Shown: positions 34,089 through 44,351, counted from the first letter of the stretch. The stretch is DNA of 64,000 nt from CALCLY01 sp900552775 (GCA_937966555.1 CALCLY010000017.1:62001-126000), one strand, 5' to 3'. Translations and numbers: made by a program. The notes: generated by a model from the letters alone, not told the origin.

Positions 34089-36539
34089 ATCATCGGGAAC
34101 AAGTTCTCCTATTGGGGATGTTGCTCTCGGTGCAGGCGGTTTTGTCGCCGTACTGTGCGGAGTGCTTGTTGATGCAGGTGACGATGTGGAAGATGCGGAC
34201 CGATGAATATCACATTTCTCACTTGGTTTACTGCCCGATTTTGTTACTGTTCTTGTGCTCGGACAATTCTCTGTAGCAAGAAGCCCTGATTCAGTACATA
34301 CATTATAAGCGGTCTTATATTCTTCGTTTTCTTTAGTTTTCTTTGTGCCATGGAAAATTGTACAATATTTGTTTGTAATATAACCATCACTTTCAGTGTG
34401 ATTTTCATCGGCAACACCAAGTGCGGACACTCTGCGTTTTTTACATCCTGACTTTGCCCGAAGTTCCGATTCATAGCAGAGAAAATACTCTTTATGGTCA
34501 GTACATTTTTCTTCGGGCGGCTCGGAATTTTCAAATTCTTCATACTCAATCTGAGAGCCGCGAATATCCAGTGCGCATAAATCCGTAGCACGCTTATGAG
34601 AAACCTTGCAGATCTTTACCACATTTTCATCCTCATCAGGCTTTTCAAAATTTTTGCTTTCTAAATTTTCATGTATTTTTGACATGACTTTTTTCCACAC
34701 AGCCGCGGAAGGGTTATAAGAAATTCCCGAAAGCGGCTTGGGTGTATCATATCCGGACCAGACAGCGGCTGTATAATACGGAGTAAATCCAACAAACCAT
34801 CTGTCTTTATCATCATCTGTGGTACCCGTTTTACCGGCAACGGGCATTTTTGAAAGCGCCGCTCCGGTACCTGTACCGCGAGTTACAACATTTTGCAGCA
34901 TTGATGTCATTGTATATGCCGTATCGGGCATCATAATTCTTTGTTCTTTGTCTTTCCCTTCAAGTAAAACTTTACCTGTACTGTCCACAACGTCTATGTA
35001 AGTTGTGGGTTTTCTGTAAACTCCGCCGTCCGCAATAGCACTGTAGGCACTTGCCATTTCAACAACGGACACCCCATCCGTCAAACCGCCGAGGGCAAGC
35101 GGAGCAAAATCTTTATCCGAAAATGTCTTTCCATCGGATTCACGTTTTTCAACAAGACTTGTAATATGAAAACGGTTTACAAGAAAATCATATGATTTTT
35201 CAACCGTCAGACTTTGAAGAGTTTTTATCGCCGGTATATTTCTTGACCATGTTACTGCATCTGCAATTGTGGTCGTTCCCACAAATCTATTATTTGAGTT
35301 TTTAGGCTGCCATGAGCCGATTTTAAGCGGCTCGTCCACAACTCTGTCAGACGGTTTTACAATACCGTACTCAACAGCAGGTGTATAAACCGAAAGGGGT
35401 TTTATTGAAGAACCCGGCTGTCTTAACGTCTGCATCGCACGGTTTAAACCCATTCTTCCTCCGGACTTATCCCTGCCGCCGCTCATACCTACTATATATC
35501 CCGTTTTCGGATCTATGACAACCATTGCTGACTGCATAATCTCGCTTCCGCCCGGGAAATTGCTGTCATCGGCATATACTTCTTCAATCGCGCTCTGTAT
35601 TTTGGGATTTACACTTGCATTAATTGTAAGTCCGCTCGTGTAAATCATTTTCAAAGCTTCCTGCTCGGTCATTCCGAGTTTCTCCTGCAAATCGGAGGAA
35701 ACCTCGTTTATAACCGCATCCGAAAACTGCATTTGTGTTTTTGCAAGATTCGAATAGCTGTCATCCTCGCAAAAAACAAGTTTCTCATTTACAGCCTCAT
35801 CATATTCTTCCTGATTAATATACTTAAGCTCAAGCATTTTTGAGAGAACCAGAAGCTGTTTTTCTTTGTTGTTTTCAGGATGCGAAATCGGGTCAAACTT
35901 GCTTGGATACTGTGTAATTCCGGCAATTGACGCTGTTTCCGCAAGAGTAAGTTCCGAAACATCTTTGTCAAAATATCTTTTTGCCGCCGCCTGAACTCCG
36001 TTACACTGACGGCTCAAAAATATTGTATTGAGATAATATTCCAGAATCTGCTCTTTTGAATATTTCTGTTCAAGTCTTACAGCTCTGTATATTTCACGGA
36101 TTTTTCTTGTTACTTTAACATCGTTATCACCGGAAATATTCTTTACAAGCTGCTGAGTGATTGTACTTGCACCGTAAGAAGAATTTCCTTTTGCCATAAA
36201 GGTTGTTGCCGCACCAATAAGCCTTTTAATGTCAAATCCGTGATGTTTATAAAACCTTTCGTCTTCAATAGCAACAAAAGCGTTTATCATGTTTTTAGGT
36301 ATCTGGTCATATGAAACCCAGACCCTGTTCTCGTCATCATATAAGCGATCATATTCAACCTTATCTCCGGTATCGGGATCTACGGCATAAATAAATGTTG
36401 TTCTGTCAAGTGACGCCGACTCCAAATCCACATCTCCGGCACGAAGCATTATTGCCGAAATCACTGCAACACCCGTCCCCAGAACAACGGCAAGTATTAC
36501 CGACACGAAAAGAGTTAATTTATTTGAAAAAGAACGCAT
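34083..36539 (-). CDS. Class A penicillin-binding protein (PBP1A type)
   Basis: Bifunctional peptidoglycan polymerase and cross-linker. In its 818 residues, a single N-terminal membrane segment (9-31) is followed by a GT51 glycosyltransferase domain with catalytic EDERFYKHHGFD and STITQQLVKN. The transpeptidase domain has the SxxK motif in PGSSIKPLS, SRN in TWSRNIPA and KTG in AGKTGTTDD. The C-terminal 140 residues contain several cysteines and end in a Ser/Thr/Pro-rich, low-complexity tail. GGAGGCGG precedes the ATG. Confidence 0.95.
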   Translation of the reverse strand: MRSFSNKLTLFVSVILAVVLGTGVAVISAIMLRAGDVDLESASLDRTTFIYAVDPDTGDKVEYDRLYDDENRVWVSYDQIPKNMINAFVAIEDERFYKHHGFDIKRLIGAATTFMAKGNSSYGASTITQQLVKNISGDNDVKVTRKIREIYRAVRLEQKYSKEQILEYYLNTIFLSRQCNGVQAAAKRYFDKDVSELTLAETASIAGITQYPSKFDPISHPENNKEKQLLVLSKMLELKYINQEEYDEAVNEKLVFCEDDSYSNLAKTQMQFSDAVINEVSSDLQEKLGMTEQEALKMIYTSGLTINASVNPKIQSAIEEVYADDSNFPGGSEIMQSAMVVIDPKTGYIVGMSGGRDKSGGRMGLNRAMQTLRQPGSSIKPLSVYTPAVEYGIVKPSDRVVDEPLKIGSWQPKNSNNRFVGTTTIADAVTWSRNIPAIKTLQSLTVEKSYDFLVNRFHITSLVEKRESDGKTFSDKDFAPLALGGLTDGVSVVEMASAYSAIADGGVYRKPTTYIDVVDSTGKVLLEGKDKEQRIMMPDTAYTMTSMLQNVVTRGTGTGAALSKMPVAGKTGTTDDDKDRWFVGFTPYYTAAVWSGYDTPKPLSGISYNPSAAVWKKVMSKIHENLESKNFEKPDEDENVVKICKVSHKRATDLCALDIRGSQIEYEEFENSEPPEEKCTDHKEYFLCYESELRAKSGCKKRRVSALGVADENHTESDGYITNKYCTIFHGTKKTKENEEYKTAYNVCTESGLLATENCPSTRTVTKSGSKPSEKCDIHRSASSTSSPASTSTPHSTATKPPAPRATSPIGELVPDDE

Positions 36540-36597
36540 TAAACCGCCTCCGTATACATATTACCAATTTAATTTTACACTATAAACGTTAAAAAAG

Positions 36598-36615
36598 TAT
36601 TACAAAAGTGTAATA
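36598..36615. promoter_or_regulatory. Perfect 7-bp dyad in the PBP / BofC-like divergent gap
   Basis: TATTACA-AAAG-TGTAATA at the centre of the 141-bp divergent intergenic region. It has the size and symmetry of a regulator binding site. No T tract follows, so it is unlikely to be a terminator. I found no confident sigma-A promoter for either flanking gene. Confidence 0.35.
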
Positions 36616-36680
36616 ATATAAGAATATTTTCCGAAAAGTGTGAGAAACTATTCAATAATTATAAAACACGGAGGTTCATT

Positions 36681-37067
36681 ATGAAAAAACAATATATAGT
36701 ATTGCCGCTTATATTTATTCTTTCGGCAGTTGCCGGAATTGCCGCAGGCTTTTTTACCGTTCCGAAAGAAAAGACTCAAATATCAAATATTAATACGGAA
36801 AATGTAAAAACAGAATCAACCCCTTCTCCGACTCCGACATTTCAAATCGAAAAGCAAGTTGCTGTTACCGAAAAATATCTTGTAACTTTAAGTGATACCA
36901 TGCTTATAATATACAAAATAAATTCCGACGGTTCAATGCAGCTTGTGGAAGAAAAACCTATTAACACATTCGCTATTCCGGAAACGGATTTCGAAGCTTT
37001 ATACAAAGGTGTTACTTTTGAAACGTTAACGGAAGCCCGAGAACTTCTGGAAGACTTTACCGAATAA
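36681..37067 (+). CDS. BofC-like C-terminal domain protein, membrane-anchored
   Basis: 128 residues. An N-terminal hydrophobic segment (5-26) is followed by a short Thr/Ser/Pro linker (TESTPSPTPTF). The last 65 residues (YLVTLSDTMLIIYKINSDG and ALYKGVTFETLTEARELLED) resemble the C-terminal domain of the sporulation protein BofC. GGAGG precedes the ATG. It diverges from the PBP gene and its last 11 bases overlap the 3' end of murA on the other strand. The assignment rests on motif memory only. Confidence 0.6.
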   Translation: MKKQYIVLPLIFILSAVAGIAAGFFTVPKEKTQISNINTENVKTESTPSPTPTFQIEKQVAVTEKYLVTLSDTMLIIYKINSDGSMQLVEEKPINTFAIPETDFEALYKGVTFETLTEARELLEDFTE

Positions 37068-38310
37068 GTTTTTCAACATATGCTCCTAATGAAGAAAGTT
37101 TTTTGTCGAAATCCTCATATCCTCTGTCTATACAACCTGCATTTCCGATTTTTGTTGTTCCGTTTGCGGCAAGCCCTGCCACAACCAGGGCAGCCCCCGC
37201 TCTCAAATCAGTTGCCGATACTCTTGCACCGCTTAATTTCTTTGTTCCTTCTATAACCGCGGTTCTGCCGTCAATTTTTATTTTTGCTCCCATTTTCTGC
37301 AGCTCGGAAACATACATAAATCTGTTTTCAAAAACAGTTTCGGTAATAATACTTGTTCCGGGTATAATCGAAAGAAGTGCGCAGAACTGAGCCTGCATAT
37401 CTGTAGGAAAACCCGGGAAAGGCATTGTTTTTATATCACAGCTTTTTAATTTACTGTTTGATTTTACCGTAATACAATTTTCAACTTCATCAACATCAAC
37501 ACCTATTTCTCTCATTTTTGCTGTAAGGGGTTTAATATGTTCACTCTGTGCTCCGCACAGAGTAACCGTACCGCCTGTAAGGACAGCGGCAATCATAAAC
37601 GTTCCTGCCTCAATTCTGTCCGGTATTATAGAATGTGTGCAGCCATGCAGATTTTTTGCGCCTGTTATTTTTAAAGTGTCGGTTCCTATTCCGTCAATTT
37701 TAGCTCCCATTGAAACAAGCATTAAAGCAAGATCCGATATTTCAGGCTCTGCCGCAGCATTTTCAATAACAGTTTCACCGTCTGCCAAACAAGCCGCCAT
37801 CATTATATTTTCAGTGGCGCCGACGCTTGGAAAATCAAGATAAATTTGTGCGCCGTGAAGCTTAGGAGCTTTAACACTTATAAACCCATGTCCGCTTACA
37901 CAGTCGGCCCCCATAAGCGAAAAACCTTTTAAATGCAAATCGACAGGTCTGCTTCCGATTCTGCATCCGCCGGGCATCGGAATTTTCACCTTTCCGTATT
38001 TCGCAAGAAGCGGACCCATAAAAAGAAATGATCCGCGAAGTTTACTTACTGTATCGTACGACAAAGAAAATTTTTCCGCTCTCGGAAGTATTTTATATTC
38101 CGCCGCGGATTCAGTCAATATATCAGCTCCGATTTCATCCGCTATTTCAAACATATTGTTAACATCGGAAAGTTTAGGAATGTTATTCAGCTTAACACTA
38201 TCTTCTGTGAGATACGAAGCCGCAATTGCCGGCAAAGCCGCGTTTTTGGCGCCGCTAATTTGGATTTTTCCGCTAAGAGGCATGCTTTTTTTTATAATAT
38301 ATTCACACAT
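37057..38310 (-). CDS. murA: UDP-N-acetylglucosamine 1-carboxyvinyltransferase
   Basis: First committed step of peptidoglycan precursor synthesis: enolpyruvyl transfer to UDP-GlcNAc, the fosfomycin target. It has 417 residues with ISGAKNAALPAIAASYL at the N-terminus and the catalytic-cysteine segment PMPGGCRIGSRPVDLHL near residue 115. The longer frame from 38346 adds twelve residues with no family similarity. AAAGG is 10 nt before ATG 38310, which matches the family N-terminus. The cysteine is present, so fosfomycin sensitivity is expected. Confidence 0.95.
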   Translation of the reverse strand: MCEYIIKKSMPLSGKIQISGAKNAALPAIAASYLTEDSVKLNNIPKLSDVNNMFEIADEIGADILTESAAEYKILPRAEKFSLSYDTVSKLRGSFLFMGPLLAKYGKVKIPMPGGCRIGSRPVDLHLKGFSLMGADCVSGHGFISVKAPKLHGAQIYLDFPSVGATENIMMAACLADGETVIENAAAEPEISDLALMLVSMGAKIDGIGTDTLKITGAKNLHGCTHSIIPDRIEAGTFMIAAVLTGGTVTLCGAQSEHIKPLTAKMREIGVDVDEVENCITVKSNSKLKSCDIKTMPFPGFPTDMQAQFCALLSIIPGTSIITETVFENRFMYVSELQKMGAKIKIDGRTAVIEGTKKLSGARVSATDLRAGAALVVAGLAANGTTKIGNAGCIDRGYEDFDKKLSSLGAYVEKLIR

Positions 38311-38376
38311 TTTATCACTGCCTTTTAATATTAATACTATTAACATTACCTCAACCGAGAATCTTTATTCATGGTA

Positions 38377-38419
38377 CAAAAATTAACACGCCTTGATTTT
38401 AAAATCAAGACGCGTTAAT
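38377..38419 (-). terminator. Terminator of the MMPL-GLUG operon
   Basis: A 19-bp inverted repeat between 38382 and 38419 with its centre at AAAATTTT, then TTTTT on the minus strand. The arms differ at two positions, both of which become G-U pairs in minus-strand RNA, so the hairpin is intact in that orientation only. Confidence 0.75.
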
Positions 38420-38422
38420 AGG

Positions 38423-41400
38423 CTATTTTTTATTTTTAGCAATTTTTATTTTTTTTATAAATATAAATACACCGACAAACAACACCAGTGCTCCGCCCGC
38501 AATACACGCAATAACTGGAAAATAATTTTTCTTTACTTCATAAAGCTTAAAACATGGTTCGCTTATTTCAAATTCAGTATAACTTCCTTTTGAGAATGTT
38601 TTAAGTTTATGCAGTCCCGAACCCGTATCCGCATACAGATCAACCTTTTTCTCGGAAAGAGGCAAATAACGCACGGTGTATTTTTCTTCATAGCAACCGC
38701 TTATTGTGATTTCGTTTGCATCAATCATTCTTGATTCTGTTTTGTCACAAGATTTTACAGAAATTTCTGAATTGTCATCAAATGCTCCGCAAAGCAATGC
38801 AATGCTTTTTCCGTTATCACGTTTTTCATCCGAGGAAATTATATCCATATCTCTGTGATACTCGGCTTCAATATCCGCATCAAATTTAGCTTCATCAAAA
38901 TTATAAAAACCCCATTTGCCGTAATAGCCGTTTTTTTCGGGCACACGCGGAATGCTTTCTTCCGGGATTGCATCTCCGTAATTAAAATAAACTTCATCAA
39001 CAACTTTATCATCAGCAATAAAGCGAAGTTTAAATGTTACATCTTTGCCGAAATTATTTCTAACAAATCTGACAAAGCTGTCAACATCTGTATTTTCTGC
39101 ACTGCCTTTATAGCTTACGTCATCAATTCCGCCCAATGTATCGCTGACAAAAATATTTGATAAGATTTTATCTTTATCGCCCGACCCTGCTATAGAACCG
39201 GCACATTCACCGTATTCCGGCACGGACACAAGCGCCGCGCAGTTATAAATTTTTTCACCTTCGCCTGCTATTCCGCCTATGTAATCGGTTCCTGAAAGGG
39301 AACACTTTGAGTAAGAATTTCTTATAACCGTTTCGGATTTTCCGGCAATACCTCCTACATAACTTCCGTCAGAAGCCGAAATATCACCCAAGTTATCGCA
39401 AAGCATCAAGCTTCCTATGCTCATTCTGCCCGCAATTCCGCCGGAATAATTCTTTTTGCCTTCAACCTTACCTTCATTGGTGCAGTGTTTAATAACACAT
39501 TTTGTCTTGTAAGTGAATTTAAACGACTTATTTCCTTCGTCAACCGCGTCATCTTCAGGATCAAAGTCATATTCTATAGCCATAGAACCTGCTATACCGC
39601 CGCTGTTTACATCACCGGAAACCGTACCGGAGTTTTTGCATCTGTCTATTCTTCCGCGGGTCTCACGGTCATTTACGGCATCGGATATATCTTCAAATTT
39701 ATCTTTAAGATTTTCGTTTAAAGAATCACTGTAAGCGTCATCCATTATCTCGGAAAGAGTGGATAATCTGTCGTTTATATCTCTTATATCGTCAAGAAGA
39801 CTGTTGCCCTTATCCTGAACCTTTTTTGAAAGACTGAGCATCTCATTCTGAATTTTACGAACACCGTCCTGCATACCGTCCATATTTCCTGAAAGCGAGT
39901 CAGGAACATCCGGCAAATTAAGTTCGTTGCTGTTTGCAAAATCTTTAAATATATTAGTAAGTTTTTCGGAAGTATCGGCAAAATCGGATGCGCCGTTTTT
40001 AAGACCCTCACAGCCTTTTTTAATGGAATCAATCGCCTTTTTCAAGTTATCTGTAGCAGCATCTACAGGGTCTGAGGCATCTGAAATTTTATCAGCCGCA
40101 TCACGCAGCGAAAGAGATGCGGAATGTAAATTTATAAGAGCTCTTTCCATTAATTTGGTTGCACTGCGCAAACTGTGTATATCAATATTTTCAACAAGAA
40201 TTTCAACTGCATCCGCTATATCTCCCACAGCTTCGGCAGAATCTCTGAAAGATTTCCCCAATGCTGCAAAAGCTTCGGACAAATTCTTTGCTGTATCTTT
40301 TAAATAACCTTCTTCATGCAATTTTTTTAATATTTTTGACACTTCTTCCGCTGATCCTGCTGCATTTCTGAGACTGTCTGCAACCGACTTAAGGCTTTCC
40401 CATGTTTTCGACAATGCTTCTTCGACATTCTTTTTTCCCTTCAAAGCATTTTTTAATTCATCGACCGCATCGGAAAGTCTTCGGGCATTCTTATCAAGGA
40501 TATCCATTTCATCATTGATTTTCCCCATGGCTCCCGTAAGATCGCCGGCAGCATTACTGAATGAATTCATTGCATCGCGCAAATCATCTTCAGAGCCTTT
40601 TACTATTTCACGCACTTCATCAATATTGTTTGCCGCTGCCTGAAAACTCCCCGCAGCATTTTCAAACTCACCAATTCCATCTGACATCTTCTTGATTCCG
40701 TTTGTAATGCCTCCAAGTGAATTTGATGTATCTTTCAAAGTGTTTGAAAGTCTGTCCGCAGCATCATTTACGCTGTTTTGCATATCGGACGCATAATTTG
40801 AAATATCATCGGAAAGATTCCTCATATTATCCGAAATGCCGTCTACGGCGGAATTTATATTGAGAAAACTTCCGTAAATATCAAGATTTTCCTGCAAAAG
40901 ACTTCTGTTTGTAATTTGCGTAATTGAATTTAAAACGTTATTCAGCTCATCTAAAACATCTTCAGAATATTGAAGCAAAACATACGGCTCAGCCTGACCG
41001 GCTATTCCCCCGATGTCTTTTCTTCCGTATATTTCTCCGTAATTTTCACAACCTGTTATATACCCTGCCGTTCTTCCGCAAATTCCTCCGGTGTTATATC
41101 CGACGGATTTATAACCTACTGTACCGTAATTTTTACAGTCTTTTATAGTTCCCTTTGAGTAACCGCAAATTCCGCCCGTGTCGGTTTTTGTATCAACATT
41201 TTCCGTTGAACGGATTTCTTTAATATCAATTTCGGTGTTGATATCCTGAAGAGATTTTTTTTCATCGGTTTCTGTTATATTAATATTTCCGCGGTTCTCA
41301 CACGAGATAACCGTTCCGAAATTCTGACCGGTTATACCTCCCGTGTAGCTTTTTGCAGATAATGTTCCTTCAAAAGAACAGCCTTCCGCAACACCGGTTT

Positions 41401-41926
41401 GTGTAATATAACCGCAGATTCCGCCAACAGAGCTTTCTCCCGAAACATCACCTATAAATTTGCAGTTTGATACTTTGCCGCTGTTCTCACCGACTATTCC
41501 TCCGATATTCTTTTTACTGCCCGAAGGAGTTACAGAGCCATTTACACAAAGTCCGTTAATCAAAGCACCGCTTTTTACATATCTGAACACGCCTATATTT
41601 GAGCCTTTTCCACTGATTTTAACACCAGAAATCGTATGACCGTTGCCGTGAAAAACACCGCTGAAAACAGGAATGGGTGAAAAAATTTCATCCTCAAAAT
41701 CGATATCGTTTAAAATCTCAAATGTCTTACCTTCTGACCAATCATCGCTTTTGCATTTTTGTGCAAAAGAAATAAAATCTTCTTTTGTACTTATGGACAC
41801 TGTATCCGAAGCCTTAGCATTAAGCAGCGGTCCGAAAAGTGAAAAAAACATTATAAGCGAAACAAAGAGTGCGGTTAAATTATTAATTTTCTTCTGTGTT
41901 TTTATCTTCTTTATTGCTTTCTTCAA
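38423..41926 (-). CDS. Large cell-surface GLUG-repeat protein with central coiled-coil and C-terminal anchor
   Basis: 1167 residues. A signal peptide (about 17-40) is followed by GLUG-type beta-solenoid repeats (about 115-320, such as GGIVGENSGKVSNCKFIGDV and TGGICGYSKGTIKDCKNYG). Residues about 322-745 are predicted helical and coiled-coil, rich in Asp, Ser, Ala and Leu with heptad spacing. A second GLUG block covers 748-935, then a beta region (FIADDKVVDEVYFNYGD), a transmembrane helix near 1136-1158 and a lysine-rich tail. The start is TTG with GAGGTG 7 nt upstream, 44 nt inside the end of the MMPL gene. The function is unknown; context suggests a partner of that transporter. Confidence 0.8.
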   Translation of the reverse strand: MKKAIKKIKTQKKINNLTALFVSLIMFFSLFGPLLNAKASDTVSISTKEDFISFAQKCKSDDWSEGKTFEILNDIDFEDEIFSPIPVFSGVFHGNGHTISGVKISGKGSNIGVFRYVKSGALINGLCVNGSVTPSGSKKNIGGIVGENSGKVSNCKFIGDVSGESSVGGICGYITQTGVAEGCSFEGTLSAKSYTGGITGQNFGTVISCENRGNINITETDEKKSLQDINTEIDIKEIRSTENVDTKTDTGGICGYSKGTIKDCKNYGTVGYKSVGYNTGGICGRTAGYITGCENYGEIYGRKDIGGIAGQAEPYVLLQYSEDVLDELNNVLNSITQITNRSLLQENLDIYGSFLNINSAVDGISDNMRNLSDDISNYASDMQNSVNDAADRLSNTLKDTSNSLGGITNGIKKMSDGIGEFENAAGSFQAAANNIDEVREIVKGSEDDLRDAMNSFSNAAGDLTGAMGKINDEMDILDKNARRLSDAVDELKNALKGKKNVEEALSKTWESLKSVADSLRNAAGSAEEVSKILKKLHEEGYLKDTAKNLSEAFAALGKSFRDSAEAVGDIADAVEILVENIDIHSLRSATKLMERALINLHSASLSLRDAADKISDASDPVDAATDNLKKAIDSIKKGCEGLKNGASDFADTSEKLTNIFKDFANSNELNLPDVPDSLSGNMDGMQDGVRKIQNEMLSLSKKVQDKGNSLLDDIRDINDRLSTLSEIMDDAYSDSLNENLKDKFEDISDAVNDRETRGRIDRCKNSGTVSGDVNSGGIAGSMAIEYDFDPEDDAVDEGNKSFKFTYKTKCVIKHCTNEGKVEGKKNYSGGIAGRMSIGSLMLCDNLGDISASDGSYVGGIAGKSETVIRNSYSKCSLSGTDYIGGIAGEGEKIYNCAALVSVPEYGECAGSIAGSGDKDKILSNIFVSDTLGGIDDVSYKGSAENTDVDSFVRFVRNNFGKDVTFKLRFIADDKVVDEVYFNYGDAIPEESIPRVPEKNGYYGKWGFYNFDEAKFDADIEAEYHRDMDIISSDEKRDNGKSIALLCGAFDDNSEISVKSCDKTESRMIDANEITISGCYEEKYTVRYLPLSEKKVDLYADTGSGLHKLKTFSKGSYTEFEISEPCFKLYEVKKNYFPVIACIAGGALVLFVGVFIFIKKIKIAKNKK

Positions 41927-44351
41927 TTTGTTTCACCTCATCCTCACTTTTAATATTGTTTATATTAATATTAGCTGTCATATCTCCGCGGACAATACCA
42001 TGAATATCTGCATCTACAAAACCGTTTATATACCCGCGTACCCGACCGTTAACAAGAAATCTGCCTGTTTCCTTTCTGACAATCTGCGGCTTTTTAATTG
42101 AAAATTTACTTTTTTCTATTATTATGTCTCCAAGCAGCAGGATCTCGGGCAATACACCCATTACAAGGAACATTGAGATGAGCGTTCCGCTGCAAAGCGT
42201 TTTACCTATTGACACAACGGCAGGTTCCGTCGAAAGCTTGCCTATAAGGAATCCTGCCGACGCAAGAATTGAACCTGAAGTAAGTACCGTCGGAAAAGCA
42301 AAATTAAGTGTTTCGCACATTGCTTCTTTAATAGGTTTCTTTGTCTTAACATCCATATATCTGCTTGATATAACTATAGCATAATCTATATTGGCTCCCA
42401 TCTGTATTGAGCTTACTATAAGATAACTCAGGAAAAACATGGGCTTGTTTTCAAGATACGGCAGTGAAAAATTAATCCATACACTGCCTTGTATAACCGC
42501 AATGAGTAAAACAGGCAGCCCGGCGCTTTTAAACGTAAAGAAAAGAACAAGTATAACAAACACGACCGTTAAAATGCTGACAAGTATGTTATCTCCGGCA
42601 AATGACGATGCCAAATCATAGCTGCTTGTCGAATTACCGACAACATAGTAGTCTGAATAATATTTTTTAACTATATCGTGCGCTTTATCCAGAAAAGCAA
42701 ATGTTTCCTCACCCTCTGTAGGCACATTAAGTTTCAGAAGCATTCGTGAATACTTTTCACCCATAAGCTGTTTTTTGGCATTGTCAAGCTGAACATACAT
42801 ATCGTCAAGAGAATTTGCCATATCTCCGTCAAAGCTTACGTATCCGTCGGACTTCAAGTCATATACAAACATGAACATATCTATAAGCGGTACACCGAAG
42901 CTGTCAATATTTCCGACGAGTTTTGCGTAATCTTCGTTATCCGCAGCATAAAGTCCGTAAAGCATTTTACAAACTTCTACATCAACATCGGTAAGTTCGG
43001 CAAACTGCCTCGGAGTGAGCCTGTCTGTCAAAACATACCCGTCCATGGCTTCAACGCTCGAAAGACTTGTAACGCTTTTGACCTCGCCGCAGCTTTCAAA
43101 CTCGCTTATCATTTGCTTTTCCCTGTCATAATCACCCGAAGGAATTATAACAGCCGCAATATTGTCCGTTCCGAACTCTTTGTCAATTTCTTCTTTTGAT
43201 ATCTGAGTTTCATTCTTACGATCGGTTTCTGCCGAGGAAGAATCATAAACATAAGGGCATTTGTTTGAAAAAATAAAACCCACAATTAAAACTGCCACAA
43301 AAATCGGCGGAATAACCATCCTTAACTTATAAACAACATTTCCGAGCTTCGAAACATCCGGCACAAAATTTTTATGAGGTGTTTTGTCTATATATTTGCC
43401 AAACAGCATCAAGAGTCCCGGCATAAGAGTAAATACGGCGAGAAGACTGAAGAAAATAGATTTTATAAGGCACCTTCCAAGGTCAAAACCTATTCGAAAC
43501 TGCATGAACATCAGCGCCAAAAGACCGGAAATTGTTGTGAGCGAACTTGCGGATATTTCGGGAATGGATTCTGCCAATGCCTCAACAACCGCGTCTCTTT
43601 GATCAAAAAACTGTCTCTTCTCGCTGTAGTGATGAATCATTATAATTGCATAATCTATCGATAAGGCAAGCTGCAAAATAGCCGTAACGGAATTTGATAC
43701 AAAAGATATTTCGCCCATCAGATAGTTTGTTCCTTTATTAAGGATTGCCGCAGCAATAAATGTGAGCAGCAACACAGGAACTTCCATATATGTCTGGGAA
43801 GTAAAAAGCAACACCGATACAATAATAACAGCAGCTATTATAATTACGATATTCATCTCCTGATTAAGCAGAGCAGATGTGTCCGAATCACTTTCCGTCA
43901 TATATGAATCATAATCTGTTAAAAGATTTTTTATACTTTCATAGCCCGCGGTTGCTTCATCTCCGGCTTCGCAGTTTAACGTTATATCTAAAAGCGCCGA
44001 ACCGTTTTTATAATGATCTTCCGTATCGTCAAAATCAAGGAGAGTAACACAAGGGAGCTCTTTTATTTCTTCAGAAAGCTGTTCTGCCTCATCGTATGTA
44101 ATGTTTATAACCATAACTTTAGCCGTGGCATACGTGATAAACTCATCGTTCATAAGCGTAAGACCACGTCTGGTTTCGGTTTCCTCGGGCAAATACTTCG
44201 TAATATCATTACACACGGTTACCCAGCCCTGGGAAATTAAAGAAAAAATAAAAAGTCCGATATATATTAAAAAGAAGATATTACGTTTATCAACAATAAT
44301 TTCGGAAATCTTATGAAAGGCAGAATTCCCTTTCTCTTTTTTTTCCTTCAA
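41883..44351 (-). CDS. MMPL/RND-family membrane transporter with repeat-like cytoplasmic tail
   Basis: About 822 residues. An N-terminal helix is followed by an extracellular domain, five or more membrane segments, a second large domain and a second helix bundle. LALSIDYAIIMIHHYS and MGANIDYAIVISSRYMD are the paired RND signatures. The last 60 residues contain a regular GRV-RGYI-NGFV-DADI-HGIV-RGDM pattern. The longest frame starts at 44438 and an ATG lies at 44381, but a consensus promoter covers that region. AGAGAGGA then points to TTG 44351. MMPL proteins export lipids or envelope components; the substrate is unknown here. Confidence 0.85.
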   Translation of the reverse strand: MKEKKEKGNSAFHKISEIIVDKRNIFFLIYIGLFIFSLISQGWVTVCNDITKYLPEETETRRGLTLMNDEFITYATAKVMVINITYDEAEQLSEEIKELPCVTLLDFDDTEDHYKNGSALLDITLNCEAGDEATAGYESIKNLLTDYDSYMTESDSDTSALLNQEMNIVIIIAAVIIVSVLLFTSQTYMEVPVLLLTFIAAAILNKGTNYLMGEISFVSNSVTAILQLALSIDYAIIMIHHYSEKRQFFDQRDAVVEALAESIPEISASSLTTISGLLALMFMQFRIGFDLGRCLIKSIFFSLLAVFTLMPGLLMLFGKYIDKTPHKNFVPDVSKLGNVVYKLRMVIPPIFVAVLIVGFIFSNKCPYVYDSSSAETDRKNETQISKEEIDKEFGTDNIAAVIIPSGDYDREKQMISEFESCGEVKSVTSLSSVEAMDGYVLTDRLTPRQFAELTDVDVEVCKMLYGLYAADNEDYAKLVGNIDSFGVPLIDMFMFVYDLKSDGYVSFDGDMANSLDDMYVQLDNAKKQLMGEKYSRMLLKLNVPTEGEETFAFLDKAHDIVKKYYSDYYVVGNSTSSYDLASSFAGDNILVSILTVVFVILVLFFTFKSAGLPVLLIAVIQGSVWINFSLPYLENKPMFFLSYLIVSSIQMGANIDYAIVISSRYMDVKTKKPIKEAMCETLNFAFPTVLTSGSILASAGFLIGKLSTEPAVVSIGKTLCSGTLISMFLVMGVLPEILLLGDIIIEKSKFSIKKPQIVRKETGRFLVNGRVRGYINGFVDADIHGIVRGDMTANININNIKSEDEVKQIEESNKEDKNTEEN

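Noticed and set aside
33548..34276. 242-residue plus-strand frame
   Set aside because: Antisense to spoIID and the PBP gene; composition is Phe/Cys/Arg-rich noise.
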